Positions 47,112-60,192 of a stretch of 64,000 bases of DNA are shown here, in pieces. The DNA is from Mauremys mutica (taxonomy: Eukaryota; Chordata; Testudines; Geoemydidae), in contig NC_059082.1 of assembly GCF_020497125.1 (NCBI RefSeq), positions 31,642,965 through 31,706,964 on the forward strand. Reading direction: 5' to 3'. The notes under the pieces are model-generated. The model saw only the letters and a program-made list of their open reading frames with translations, had not been told where the DNA came from and ran no database searches. Both the position numbers and the translations under genes were made by a program. The stretch's first letter is position 1. Every line of letters starts with the position of its first letter.

Positions 47112-47379
47112 CAGTGTTTCCCAAACTTGGGATGCCGCTTGTGTAGGGAAAGCCCCTGGCAGGCCAGGCCGGCTTGTTTACCTGCTGCATCCACAGGGCT
47201 GGCCAATCGCAGCTCCGGACCAGTGGGAGCTGCTGCAGCTCCCACTGGCTCGGAGCGGTGAACCGCGGCCAGTGGGAGCTGTGATCAGCTGGACCTGCTG
47301 ACGCGGCAGGTAAACAAACCAGCCTGACCCACCAGGGGCTTTCCCTACACAAGCGGCGTCCCAAGTTTAGGAAACACTG
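47112..47379. mobile_element. Palindromic hAT MITE in putative RORA 3' UTR
   Basis: The ends cagtgtttcccaaacttggg and, reversed, cagtgtttcctaaacttggg. The flanks cattagag (47104-47111) and cgttagag (47380-47387) match at 7 of 8 bases. Long inner arms (tgtgtagggaaagcccctgg; gcaggtaaacaa) make it almost fully palindromic. The centre carries ggccaatcgcagctcc and cagctcccactggctcggag. Confidence 0.88.
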
Positions 47380-47579
47380 CGTTAGAGTGTAGCAGCTCCA
47401 TACAGACCCCAGTGTGAGTCACTGGTTAAATGCAACAATTCAAGTCTAAGTGAGATATGTTCAAATCGGTCCAGTTTGGCCGATGTACATAGCAGAGGGG
47501 AATTGCTGGCATATGATGGTGTATATTACATTGGAGGATGTGAAGGTGAATGAACCGGTGATGGTGTGGCTGATCTGGA

Positions 47580-48095
47580 CAGTCCCTATGTAAAAGGATA
47601 AATGGACACAAATCAGATATTAGGAATGGCAATATACAAAAACCTGTAGGAGAACACTTCAATCTCCCTGGACACACAATAGCAGATTTAAAGGTAGCCA
47701 TCCTGCAGCAAAAAAACTTCAGGACCAGACTTCAAAGAGAAACTGCTGAGCTTCAGTTCATCCGCAAATTTGACACCATCAGCTCAGGATTAAACAAAGA
47801 CTGTGAATGGCTAGCCAACTACAAAAGCAGTTTCTCCTCCCTTGGTGTTCACACCTCAACTGCTAGAAGAGGGCCTCATCCTTCCTGATTGAACTAACTT
47901 CGTTATCTCTAGCCTGATTCTTGCTTGCATATTTATACCTGCCTCTGGAAATTTCCACTACATGTATCTGACTAAGTGGGTATTCACCCATGAAAGCTCA
48001 TGCTCCAACACGTCTGTTAGTCTATAATGTGCCACAGGACTCTTTGCTGCTTTTACAGATCCAGACTAACACAGCTACCCCTCTGATACTTTGCT
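47580..48095 (+). mobile_element. Penelope-like element 3' end with hammerhead-like motif
   Basis: The plus-strand frame reads RINGHKSDIRNGNIQKPVGE, HFNLPGHTIADLKVAILQQK, then FIRKFDTISSGLNKDCEWLA and a stop near 47888: the C-terminal part of the GIY-YIG endonuclease domain that Penelope-like elements carry after their reverse transcriptase. About 80 bases later comes tctgactaagtgggtattca, ccatgaaagctcatgctcca, whose order (CTGA-nGA, hairpin, GAAA) resembles the hammerhead ribozyme core known from these elements. The block 47400-47579 before it may belong to the same element but I cannot confirm it. Confidence 0.75.
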
Positions 48096-48644
48096 GAAAA
48101 GGCCCTTATTAACCTCAATGAACAGAGAAGCATAAAACCTTATGGATTTTAATAAAACAACAACAGGCAATGCTATTTTAAAATGTACTCTATTAAAATG
48201 AATTTCAAAGACAAAAAAATTCATTTGATTAACATTCAAGTTGGCAGTGTCCCTTTAACACAATGTGTTGAAATGACTGCCATTAATTGTTAAAGTGCAG
48301 AGGCTCCAATTTGTCCAGGTAAATATATCATTACTGCCATTTCGGTTTTAAAGAAAAAAAAAGGATTAAGTAGGTTTACCTGGGAAGTTATTTAGGTATT
48401 ATATATTACGCGCACACTTTACCACACAGATTAGTCACACACCAAAATCTTTTATTTAAATCACTCTCCCTATCTCCTTCCTACACTAAAAAGAAAAAAA
48501 AAGTGATCATAGGAAAAGGAGCTGGGACTGGATGGGTAGTGTAAAACAATTACAACGTGATCTTATACTCACACCAACCTTAGAAAATAAAGTTATTCAT
48601 ATTTTGGAGCACCTCATAAGGTCTTTGGGGCATGAGCTGCCCTT

Positions 48645-48710
48645 TATTATATCTTTGTACAGTGCCTAGCAGAATACGGTGAAAGCCCTGAGGTGCTACT
48701 CCAATATGTT
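48645..48710. repeat. Short interspersed repeat, inverted relative of 6238-6325
   Basis: tttgtacagtgcctagcaga to gaggtgctactccaatat. Old and diverged. The remaining stretch 48711-51062 shows scattered words of old repeats (for example tgacatcaatgggactagg near 49792) but no gene. Confidence 0.4.
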
Positions 48711-51062
48711 AACAATAACTTTAAGAAACTGTCTATATGGGAAAATGCAAAGTTTCACTTTGCTCCCAGGTAGCCCCAATTCAACACCCCAGTTGCTTCC
48801 AATTCAAAGGGGGTGGTTCCAGCTTTGCAGTGACTGTTAAATTCCATTTCAGGCAAGCCACAGCTGCATAACACTTCTAACATGGGCGTAGACAACCGGG
48901 GACTAAACATTTAGGGATTGCATTAATAAAGAAAGAAAACTGAATTTTGAACAGATTGTACATTTTGCTTTATAATAAGTGGTTAAATTTAGTCCAAAAT
49001 GACTCATTAAAGTGATATTCAGTGGATATATTATGATATTTTACCTCTGGCTTCCCATATAAAACAGAAATGGTCTACACTCCGGTCATGCGTCATCTAA
49101 TCTCAGAAGTACCATAGGAATGACACTGAGGCAGAAATGGGCTTTCCACTGGCTAACCGAGGGCAGAGTTAGCCAAAGAAGAATTCCTGGATTAACATTC
49201 TGGTTCAACTGAGCTGGAAGATCAGGTTGCAATCCTAAAACTACTCTTCCAAATAAATATGGGGAGGGCTCCCTTCTCGTCCAAGCTAGATAACTTATCC
49301 TTAATGTTGTTTAATATGGCTCTCTCATTCAGAATTAGTTTAATATTTTAAAATCTGACTTTTCTCCTCCTTTGGGACAAAATTCTGCCATCCATTTTCA
49401 GGCAAAACTCCTTGTAAAGAGAATGGTAATTTGCATAAGTAAAGACTGCAAACTTTGGCCCCTCATTAGTATAATGCATGGATCACAATCATTTTTGGAA
49501 TTACACAACATAGGTTTATCATCTTACTGCTCATTCTATAGTCCACTCTCATGAGTTCCAGGCTTTATATAGAATATAAAATGCCTGCTTTCTATCAAAA
49601 GTATTGTGCCTTTATTTTATCAGTTTGCGCTTATTTGATAAGCCTTAGAGAGTGCTTCTTTCCAAATAAACCTAGCTGTTTCTAGAGCCATACATATGTG
49701 CTCTAAAAGCAAAGGACTTCTCTGTTGTGCTGTGCTGGATAAAACTGGATCTTGGAAAACAGCCTGCTGAAGTCAGTAACAAAATTCTCAGTGACATCAA
49801 TGGGACTAGGCTTTTGCTTTAAGTGCATTGTTTACCATGTGGAGTTTAAAAGTATGTAACAGTGTATATATAACACACACAAATTGTTTTGTGTGTATAT
49901 TACACTCTGGTCAACATTTTCAAACATGGGTTCATAGAGCTGGGCATCCATACCCATATTTATACACCACAATTAATGGCCCGATTTTCAAGGGTGCTTC
50001 ACACTTGCAGCTGTGATTGACTGCAGATGCTCAGCAAATTTTTGGCTGTGGGTGCTTGGCACTTTTGAAAATCAGGGTTTTTAATTTCAGAGTCTAAATA
50101 TGGATTGAGACGTGCAATTTTAAACACCCAGATTTGAAACTTTTGGGTTGTGTATAAAAATAAAAGCACCCTTTAAAAAGCAGCTGAAAAGCTAAATTTG
50201 ATTTTAGAAAATTTTCATCATTTTCAGACTCTAAAAATCAATGTAATCTTTTCAGGATGTGACCAGCCTCTCTTGAAAAGTAATGTTGAAAACAGCAGCA
50301 TAAATACCTTCCAATGTATCAGTACCTTCCAAACCTTTTCAGTTAAACTTGAATTTCTGGTGCACATGCAACACGACAATGAACACGCTAGCATTTAATT
50401 TAAAGAAAAAGGTGCAAAATGAAAGTGCCTTATCAATTCAACAAGAAAAGCTATACCAGTAACTACTTTTTATATTAATTAAAACAATATATAAACAATA
50501 TCTCTTTTGCTATATATAGTCTTCATGCCCATTTACCCTGTAATATATTATAATGCTATTGTTGCTATTGCTATGGACCCTTTTCGTGCCATTCTGCCTA
50601 CTGGCAATCAATGGTAGATGAAAAAATTCGTCCTTCATGAAACAATGAGCAAGTTGTGCAAACTGATGCTGAAACCTCTGCAGTACACACCAGTCGCTGG
50701 ACTCTGCTGTGATCAACAAATTGATTGTTCTGTTGAAAGTCTGTGGGCAGTGAACTACAAGGAAAAAGAAACCTTCTGAGTTTAGTACCCTCATTCTGTG
50801 TAAACAGAGGTCAAAGATTGAGAAGTCGAGACAGAAAAAGGGTCCATATTTGTAGGCATAATGGAAATCATATGCATGAGAAAAACAAGTTCAACTTTGT
50901 TTCATTGTTTCCCATCCTTTGCCTGACCCCGACCGCCAAAAGATGTGCAGTGTGTTGGCTCCCTAGGTCTGTGCAGGGCCATATAAAGTGTCTTGGTTTT
51001 CTTTTTTTCTTTATTTTTAATGTTTGTACTTCAGACATTCTAGAAGTGCTTAGGTGATATAT

Positions 51063-51257
<195 letters not shown>

Positions 51258-51778
51258 TCATACACAAAACAGGATCAACCACTTCTAGTTTACCTTGATT
51301 GTTTTTCTTAAAGATGAATTTTAGCAGCTTAAAGATGCACTTGCTTGTTTGATTCAAAGAGAGGAAATCATTAAACAGCAGGGATTTTGGGGGGCCTAAT
51401 TCCATTTCTGTAGTAGGGCTGAAATAGTAACCTGTGTGGCAGAAACATTCACTGGGGTAGTTGGGGGATCAGAGAGGGAAGGTATAAAGAGAGGAGACAC
51501 TTGATGGCTTTTCATGAAGCTCAAAGTTAAAATTACATTTCTCGAACCCCTCTAGTTCTCTCTGCCCTCTACCTCAACCTTTTCTTTCCCCTTCTGGGTT
51601 CTGTTAGGAAGTGGTTGAAACTAGGCAGGCTGGATTTTGAACAAGCAAGTCTAGAAAAGGAGAGGGATGCAAAGGACCGATGAGAGCTGTTAGTCAGACA
51701 GTAATTATGCTGCTGTTACCAGTGTGGAATGCTTTCATGTTCAGAGGATAAGGCAAAGGCACAGTTTTTGGTGCTCAC

Positions 51779-51891
51779 CTTTGTTAGAATTCCATCTTCT
51801 CGGTGATTCTTCTGCAGGACGTGCTGAAGTGCTAGCTGAATCTTCTGTTGGAGTTTTTCGATTTTTACCTTCTCCTGAAGCCATGAACGAT
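51779..51891 (-). CDS. RORA: RORA coding exon, ligand-binding domain helices 9-10
   Basis: 113 nt. It completes an aspartate codon with the preceding exon and reads [20 protein letters not shown], then [18 protein letters not shown]. The acceptor AG is at 51892-51893 and the donor is GTGAGC below 51779. The exon length equals that of mammalian ROR genes. A 70-codon frame extending past the donor is not a separate gene. Confidence 0.97.
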
Positions 51892-52766
51892 CTAAATGTA
51901 AAGGAAGTGAATATTTCTGGTATTGCACACTGGCATCACAATATGCAAAGAAATGTTTTTAGAGCCTATGCTACATTCATCTTTCCTGTTGCCAACCTCC
52001 CTTCCATTCCAATGGAGTTTTATACAGGAAGTATAAGAGGATCTCAGCAGCTTGAACCATATTCGTTAATGTGTCACATGCTAATAAGACTGTATTACAG
52101 AATATACAAAATTAAGCTAGCAATATTTTCATCTGGGAGACGACTAGATTATGTAATGAATGACTAACCAAAGGATCTTTGTTGCAAGGTTTTCTTTTTG
52201 ACACATAGAAAACAATAGAAACAAATAGTTTTAAGAAAAAACATATTTAAAAGAAATCATTCCTGTGCACTTCTTGGCAAACAAGGAGCATTACATCTGA
52301 CATCACCAAGGTGGCAGAACCAAACAATTCTGTGGTTCTTGCACTAAGAAAACACAACACTAAATACTCTTGAGCGGCCAAATGGCATGATAATGTAGCT
52401 ACCATTCTGCAAATCAGGGGACATCTGCCACCCTTATTCACATGGTAATACCTTGCTCCTCGAGGAGATCCATTAGTTCAATGGGACTACTCACAGAGAC
52501 ATGTACTACTCAACACAGACTAAGGGCAACAAAATATGGGCATATATTAGGATGAATCATTTGAGCAAAATTACCCTAGCACCCACCTTTAAATATATTT
52601 GTTAAAGTAAAATCCAGAGTAGGAAATGATTAGGGAAGGGGCATACAAGAAGGTGATGACATTACATGCTTACGGGTTGCCTACCAGATTATCATTAAGG
52701 CATACTCCATAATAAAAGAATCACTAAGGCATATTCCATAATAAAAGAATGTAGAGTGATATTTTA

Positions 52767-52910
<144 letters not shown>

Positions 52911-54377
52911 TCAGGATTTCTGATGAGACTGCTTCAAAGTGATGGGACAGTTATTTTATTCTGAGGGAGGAGGCTAATGGATGTGAAATACCTACAAGAC
53001 CAAGGCTCCTCTCTTTAAAGAAGTATGGATTGGTGGTAGTTGTATCATAAAGTTGAAGCTAGTAGCCTATTATGGGCCATTTTTATACACCTCCAGCTTC
53101 CCTCAATCTTCCTGAAGTTTTGTATCTTTTTCTGGTAAATTTGGTAAAAAGATCATAAAGTCATTTCATAGACGTGAACTACCACTACACTTTCCAAATA
53201 TCTAAAAATTTTGGGGCTGACTTGATCTCCAAATGACTTGGCCTAAAAATTTAAAATTGGTTTTGTTTCATTGATGAAGGAAGTGCCTTTGGTATTTTTG
53301 GGCGGGGGTGCAGGAAAATGCATAAGGAGCTGTTTTAAAGTGTATCAAGAGCAACTGTACTATATATGTTCATAAAAATAAAATGACCTCCATCTGACTC
53401 CAGCTGCTGGGTACTGCCAGACGGTGAGGCACAAAAAAGGAGGAAGGAAGAGAGAGGAGACCTGGGGGGAAATAGGGTGGGACAGCAGTATGGGAAAAAA
53501 GCATGGATATAATGAGTTGGGGACCTAGCGGACATGAACCTGATTTAGAGTTTTTTGGCGATCAAGGAGAACAAATTTAAAAGGTTAAGGTTGAAAGTAT
53601 ATTTCAGTGGAGTCCAGCTAGAAGCCCACATACAATATTACTATCTGAACTGTTCATGTCCATACTTTGTACCTTTGGGTGTTTTAAACAGGTGCAGAAT
53701 ATCTGTAAAATGATACTGCCAGTTCTTCACTGCCATATTATCCTCCAGCACTCTATGTTATCTTAGCCAGTTTACATCGCATATACAAACTTAATAGTAT
53801 CTTCCAGATAAAATTTGCAAAAATATACACAAAAGGTCGAAATGGCAAATTACTGGGAAATTGAAAAAAAATGCACTTTTTATTCAAGTGATCTACTGCC
53901 AATAATCTCCCAGCAATGTTATTTTCATCTTTGTGTATATATGTTCTTGAAAGATTAAAAAGAAGACCAGCAGCTTTGGAAGGATAACATTGTGGTGTCC
54001 AAATTCACCCAAGAACCTTCTTTTCTGTATAGTTAGAATGTAGCAAATATTACTCCAGTTATCAAATCTGGGTGCCTAAACTGGACGCATATTCAAATTA
54101 GTAGTGATCTGTTTAAAACAGGTAATCTGGGTGCCTGACCTGAAGACCAAGGGCCCAATTCTGCATTCTGTTACATGATTTCAATTTCCATTGAACTCAA
54201 CTGGTCCCAAATTTAGTCAGCCAACTTTAAGACGTGGACCCATACATAGTGCCTTACATAATAAGCAATCCAAGACTATGTAGATTTTGAGTTACCTTTA
54301 AACTTTTCCCTTTGTATACCTAACACACTGTTTAAGTCCCAGTCTATTTTTTGTATATGTTCGGATTTCAGTTTCTA

Positions 54378-54620
<243 letters not shown>

Positions 54621-54714
54621 TTAAAATGTAATATAGACTGCATTCAATATAGGTCCAGTACTGTAGTGTTTCTTCAGTTATAACTGAGAATGGTTTGATT
54701 TACCATGAGCATTA

Positions 54715-54815
54715 AAAGAAAACTCTAAAGTTACTTATATCAGAATAAATCCAGTGTACCTCCACTGAAGTCAAGGCAATTAAATTGGATTTACACTGGT
54801 GAAAATATAAGAACT
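54715..54815. repeat. Decayed palindromic interspersed repeat
   Basis: taaatccagtgtacctccac with tgaagtcaaggcaatt, then ttggatttacactggtg, forming an inverted pair. Same family as 9325-9430. Confidence 0.45.
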
Positions 54816-55197
54816 TCTCCATTTATTTGTAAACCATGTCATTTCTATAATATCTTCCCTATAACAAAGTCTGAACTTTGACCTGGAAAAGAGCTATTCA
54901 CTGTTATCAAAACAAATCAGAAATCTATTTTATGTGCTCGGCCCAGTCATTTGTACCCACTCAATACTTCCACTGTTTCTAATGGAAGCTTCATACAGAT
55001 ACATACACAAACTTCCACCCAGAACGTCGAAGATGAACACATGTATCCAAGGAAAGAGCTATAAACCTTGTTAGGTTGTACTGAAAGAAACACAAGGAAA
55101 TAGCTGAAGTCAAAACTGGCTTCAATCATTTTACTTACATAGCATTTCCCTAGGTTAAAAGCTAGTTAGAAGCAGGCCTCAGAATTCACCAACATAC

Positions 55198-55330
55198 CTG
55201 CTTTTAAAAGCACGATTTGATCATTTTGACACAGTTCCATAAAGCCATCAATGCGTTTGGCAAACTCCACGACATACTGTATAGCTTCTGTTATTTTGAC
55301 TGCACATAACTGCCACATTACCTCCCTCTG
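55198..55330 (-). CDS. RORA: RORA coding exon, ligand-binding domain helices 2-4
   Basis: 133 nt, reading [39 protein letters not shown] and VLLKAG. It carries the nuclear receptor signature stretch ([23 protein letters not shown]) that makes up the coactivator groove with helix 12. The acceptor AG is at 55331-55332 and the donor GTATGT just below 55198. Human has AIKITEA where this reads AVKITEA, a conservative change. Confidence 0.97.
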
Positions 55331-56009
55331 CTGTTGAAGAGAAAGGGATAAATCACTATTCAAGCTTGTGTAAGCTCCTTTTCATAAAGGAAAACGAAGT
55401 TGAAAAGCAAAGCAGAGCCCCCAAACCTCGCCAGCGTTCATTAGCATAATTTAGGAGGTGGAGAGGGTAAACGAGCCTCTTAGAGGCATATGTATACGTG
55501 CAGCACTCATTTACTGTTGGCCGTGAGATCTAGGCTGGGACTTCTTGTCTCAAGAGACAAATTCTCCCCGCAGATGCCTGGGTACTGCTTCCAGTGATTT
55601 ACACTGGATTTGTATGCAAGCAATAGAAGGCAGAACTGGACCCAACAGACAAAACTAAGCTCTCAAAAGCAATTCCATACTTCTTACCAAGTACTCTGTT
55701 TCCTACTGAATTTAAATCAAATAACAAGGGGATCTTAAAATATATATAATCACATATTATTTATGGTATTGGTAACCAGTCATTTGCACCACAAGCATCT
55801 CAATAATTTAGAATGAAACTACCTATGTAATGTAAAAACTGGGACTTTTTAATATGATAAACATTCTGCAGAGAATACAAGAAATATTTATCTAAACAGA
55901 AGTGGGTTTAATAGTACTTCCCAAGAACTGTTTCACTAGTAAGTGCTTTGTGACATTCAGATGGAAGGTGCTATGGAAACACAAACACTAATTACGCATC
56001 ATAAAACCC

Positions 56010-56165
56010 CTTTGAGGAGGACAGCATTGTGCTACCCACTGTACAGGTACACCAAGGCACTGTGAAATTAAGTGACTTGCCCACAGTTGCAGAGTGACTC
56101 AAAGGCAAAACTGTAAACAGAAACCAGGAATCCTTACACCCAGTTCTAGGATTTTAATCTCCAAA
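56010..56165. repeat. L2/CR1-like old repeat fragment
   Basis: tgtacaggtacaccaaggca, then attaagtgacttgcccacag and ggaatccttacacccag: the order found in 3' parts of old L2-type LINEs. 55331-56009 shows no gene or clear element. Confidence 0.5.
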
Positions 56166-56200
56166 TTGAAATGCACTCTCTTATATAACAATTAAATAAC

Positions 56201-56291
56201 TGGCATCCGAAGAAGTGGGTATTCACCCACGAAAGCTCATGCTGCAAAACGTCTGTTAGTCTATAAGGTGCCACAGGATTCTTTGCTGCTT
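56201..56291 (+). mobile_element. 91-bp Penelope-derived insertion with 12-bp duplication
   Basis: The insert is bounded by caattaaataac on both sides (56189-56200 and 56292-56303), a perfect 12-bp target duplication. It consists only of the 3' terminal part: ccgaagaagtgggtattcac, ccacgaaagctcatgctgca, then acgtctgttagtctataagg and ggattctttgctgctt. It includes the hammerhead-like hairpin with a perfect GTGGGT/ACCCAC stem followed by GAAA. The core CTGATGA is altered to CCGAAGA, so cleavage activity is doubtful. Confidence 0.85.
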
Positions 56292-56724
56292 CAATTAAAT
56301 AACAATTAACCCTCTGCATTACATATTAAGCAGCCAGTGCAATTTAGAGGCCAGATTACAGCATGGCCCTATATTGTCATGAAGGAATGAAAACAGGAAT
56401 AAGACACTTGCACATTCCATTCCCTGGTGCAGCCTCCTTGCACTGTGGTTGGAAGTGCAGAGCATTGGGTAATCCTCCCCACACCCATCAAATGGTGGGC
56501 AGAGTCTCTGCGGCACTTCCCAAAACTCTGGCCAGTGCAGCTGAGCTGGCAGAAGGGTTGAGTCCTTTACCAAGAGTAAACGTTTCTTTAGCCATATGAA
56601 TAAAAAGAAAACAAGGGGGAAAAAGTGGGACCACTAAGCACTGAGGATGGGGTAAAGATTAAAGAATTTAGATTTGGCCCAACACCTAAATTAATGCTTT
56701 ACCTTAGTTTTTAATATGGGTAAT

Positions 56725-58040
56725 GGAGGAGCTTGGGGGCAGTGGCAGGGTGGCTAATGGGAACAAGGATTTGGAAGTAGAATCTACCACATGTGAGATG
56801 GCAGGCAAACTCAAACAGCTTAATGGGACCATATTGGGTAGCCCAGATAATATCCATCTAAGAATATTAAAGGAACTGGCACATGAAATTGCAAGCCAAA
56901 TAGCAAGGAATTTTAATCAGTCTGTAAATTTGGGAGCAATACCCTATGACTGGAGAATTGAAAATACAGTACCTATATTTGAGAAAGGAAAAAAAAATGT
57001 GATCTGGGAAACTACAGGCCAGTTAGTTTGACCTCAATTATATACAAGGTCTTGGAACAAATTTTGAAAGAGAGAGTAGTTAAGGACAGATAGGTAAATA
57101 GTAATTGGGATAAAATACAACATGGGTTTACAAAAGGTAGATTGTGCCAGATCAATCTGATCTCTTTCTTTAAGAAGATAACTGATTTACGAGACAAAGG
57201 AAATGCAATAGATCGAATCTACCTGGATTTCAGTAAAGCATTTGATGCAGTTCCACATGTGAAATTATTAAACTGGAGAAGATGGAGATTAATAAAAGAA
57301 TCAAAAGGTGGGTAAGGAACTGATTAAACGGGAGACTACAATGGGTCGTGCTGAAAGATGAACTGTCAGGCTAGAAAGAGGTTACTAGTGGAGTTCCTCA
57401 GGGATTGGTCTTGGGACTGATAGTATTTAACATTTTCATTAATGATCTTGGCAAAAAAAGCAGAAATGAGCTAATAAAATTTGCAGATGACACAAAGTTG
57501 GGAGGTATTGCCAATATGGAGGAGGATCAGAATATCATACAAGAAGATTTGGGTGACCTAGAAAACAGAAGTAATAGAAATGGGATGAAATTTAATAGTG
57601 TGAAGTGCAAGGTCATTTACTTAGGGACTAACAACAACAATTTTTGCTGTAAGCTAAGGATGTATCAGCTGGAAGCAACAGAGGAGGAGAATGACCAATA
57701 CAGCAAGTCTATCACAGGATGTTTATCAGATGTGATTATGAAAAAGGCTAATGCGATCCTAGGATGCATCAGGCAAGGTATTTCCAGTAGAGATAGAGAA
57801 CTGTTATTACCATTATACAAGGCACTAGTGAGACCTCATCTAGAATACTAAGTCCAGTTCTGGTCTCCCATGTTTAAGAAAGATGAATTCAAACTGGAAC
57901 AGATGCAGAGAAGGACTACAGGATGCTCAGAAGAATGAAGAATCTAACTTACGGGAGGAGACTTCAGGAGCTTGCAGGAGGTCAGACTAGGTGATCATGA
58001 TGGTGTCTTCTGGCTGCACAGTCTATGAGTATTATACTAC
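56725..58040 (+). mobile_element. CR1 LINE, truncated, with reverse transcriptase relic
   Basis: Plus-strand reading in broken frames: LGAIPYDWRIENTVPIFEKG (56723-57031), then FINDLGKKSRNELIKFADDT with the FADD catalytic box near 57478, KFNSVKCKVIYLGT, and LLLPLYKALVRPHLEY at 57810-57851. The 3' part follows with ctggtctcccatgtttaaga and ggtgtcttctggctgcacag. Stops and frame changes (for example near 57031 and 57260) show it is dead. It lies in a RORA intron in antisense. Confidence 0.88.
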
Positions 58041-58289
58041 TGGTTAGGCCTAGAAGTAGAATGATTGTCCCCTAAGCTCATGGAAGTGCAGGTACTGCTC
58101 CCTCCCTGCGTCCATGGGAGCTCACATCCCTCTCAAAGGGGCAGGAGGATGGCCATGACTCCCTCTCCACATGGAGCTGTACAGGGTTTGTGCAGTCTGT
58201 GCACCCACCATGCAGGCAGAGACGGGGTTTGTCCCCAAGTGCAAGGAGCAGGAATGGAAGTATGACTCAGAAAGCCAGTGTCAGGAATG

Positions 58290-58740
58290 AGGGCCTGCAG
58301 CAGAGCTAATCTTGAGCCCCCTCATCAGTACAGCTGGCCTGCAGCAGGCTGCTTGATTAGCCACGCAACCTGATTGACTGTTGAGACTGGCTTCTAAGCC
58401 AGCAGCAGCAGCTCCTCGCTGGCTTCGCAATGCTCATGCCCACAACTGTGCCTGCTCCTGTGTTACATGGTTCCTGCTGCTCCTGTCTTGCACCTAGTCT
58501 TGCTGAGACTCCAGTTCCTGCTCAAGTTCTTGCCCTCTGATTTGACCTTTGGCTCTGGCTTCTGACTACTGGCTCCAGCTTGACCCTGTCTACTGACTAC
58601 AGTTCTGACCCCAAACAATAGGCCTGCCGCCTTCTCTAACAACTAGACTAGACTGCCCTCATTCCAGTTGGCTGATAGCCAGTTTCTTCCCAAGGTTTCT
58701 CCCAGGGCAGCACAACTGTACATCTCCCCTTACACAAAGC
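58290..58740. repeat. Possible LTR fragment
   Basis: A C/T-rich block with serial ctggct/ctgactactggctccagct wording, of the kind seen in LTRs of reptile retroelements. No terminal TG...CA pair, coding region or duplicated flank is found. The stretch 58741-59837 is AT-rich intron without a recognisable feature. Confidence 0.3.
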
Positions 58741-59834
58741 AGGGACCAAATGCACAAACAAAAAATACATTTAAAAAAATTCAGATAAAATGCACAAATA
58801 CTCCAAAACACATACACTAAAAGAAAATCCAGGAAAGCAGCAATGTTGAAATGGACCCAAGGGTAATATCAAATTGCACATCAGTTTGCATGTAGGCTAT
58901 TGATTGAGCCTGACCAGCTAACCTTTTATCCGAACCTCAGCTTTATTAACCGTATTGCCAACTTTCAAGATTTTAACAGTAGTCTCATGATACTTGATAC
59001 ATTTCTTAAAGCACTAGCTCCTGGAGTCAGGCCATTCTAAGAAACTCTCAGATCTCATTTAAAAAAAGAAAAAGTTTCCACCCCTCCACGTTGTGGAGAA
59101 AAGCTTGAATACATGAAAATGAAACATTCAAAAACCAGAAGAAAAATACCAAGACCCAAATCTTATGGTTTTTAAATGAAATTCATGATTTTTTGGGACC
59201 TGACTCATGATGTTTGAGCACTTGGGATTTGAAATACAGCATTAAGATACTAGGCCATTTATTGATACAGCTTGATGTCAACATAAGGAAGACAACACAG
59301 CCCACGTGTCCTCATATACATGTTCAGCAGTATGACATGGGTGACAAGAACCTGGGGTATCTGAGTCTGGCCCTTCTAGTTTTTATTTAATCTTAAGGAT
59401 TTTTGGTGCCTGGGTACACCACCAATTAAGCAACAGAAATGTAAACAGGACCTAGCTGTAGGGAGCACTCATTTCACTAATCCAGAGACTCATTTTACCA
59501 TTTAGGAGTGGCACTCACTGGCTCTGTCTTCCTAACCCTTGTTCTTTAAGCACAGGTAACCAGGAGTATGTGCCACACCTATAAAAACCCCACATGCGAG
59601 ATCCAGAGAAATCACTACCCACTTGCGACTTTTCATTCCAGTTTATTACTAGTGACAAGTTAAAGGTGCAGGGTACATACTTCTCTCCTGCATACAAACC
59701 AACCAAAATTTCCTACTGGAAATAAAAAAAAATTGAAAAAGCTGAATTTAGCAGTTACCAGAATGTTATAAGATTAACAGATTTAAAAAACATGAGAAGG
59801 CCTAAATACGGTATTTTATTTTGGCATTTTATTA

Positions 59835-60002
<168 letters not shown>

Positions 60003-60192
60003 CTATCCCTGTGTGATTTCTGTCCAGCAGAAGCGTGAACTGCAGAAATTACAATTAGAAACTTTAGTTATTATGAAAAGAACCGTAATCTATTTTCTGA
60101 TATTTCCAATAGCTCCTTGGATTGTCCTTTTGAAAAATACTTTATGACGTTTGCAAAAAGATACAAGTAAAGAAAAAAAATCCTGGTCCCTA

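Larger units (their letters stand above)
38860..51062 (-). other. RORA: Putative long 3' untranslated region of RORA
   Basis: From the RORA stop codon leftwards the sequence is AT-rich, with no coding exon of any other gene and few repeats apart from 47112-48095. Human RORA messages have a 3' untranslated region of roughly 9 kb, so a length near 11 kb after removing the insertions is plausible. The end is set by the poly(A) signal at 38879-38884. Several other AATAAA-type words on the minus strand could give shorter forms. The many open frames of 60-112 codons here lack any family likeness. The extent is inference. Confidence 0.5.

Noticed and set aside
51724..52167. 147-codon plus-strand frame opposite a RORA exon
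   Set aside because: It is the antisense shadow of the exon at 51779-51891 running on into intron; no independent support.
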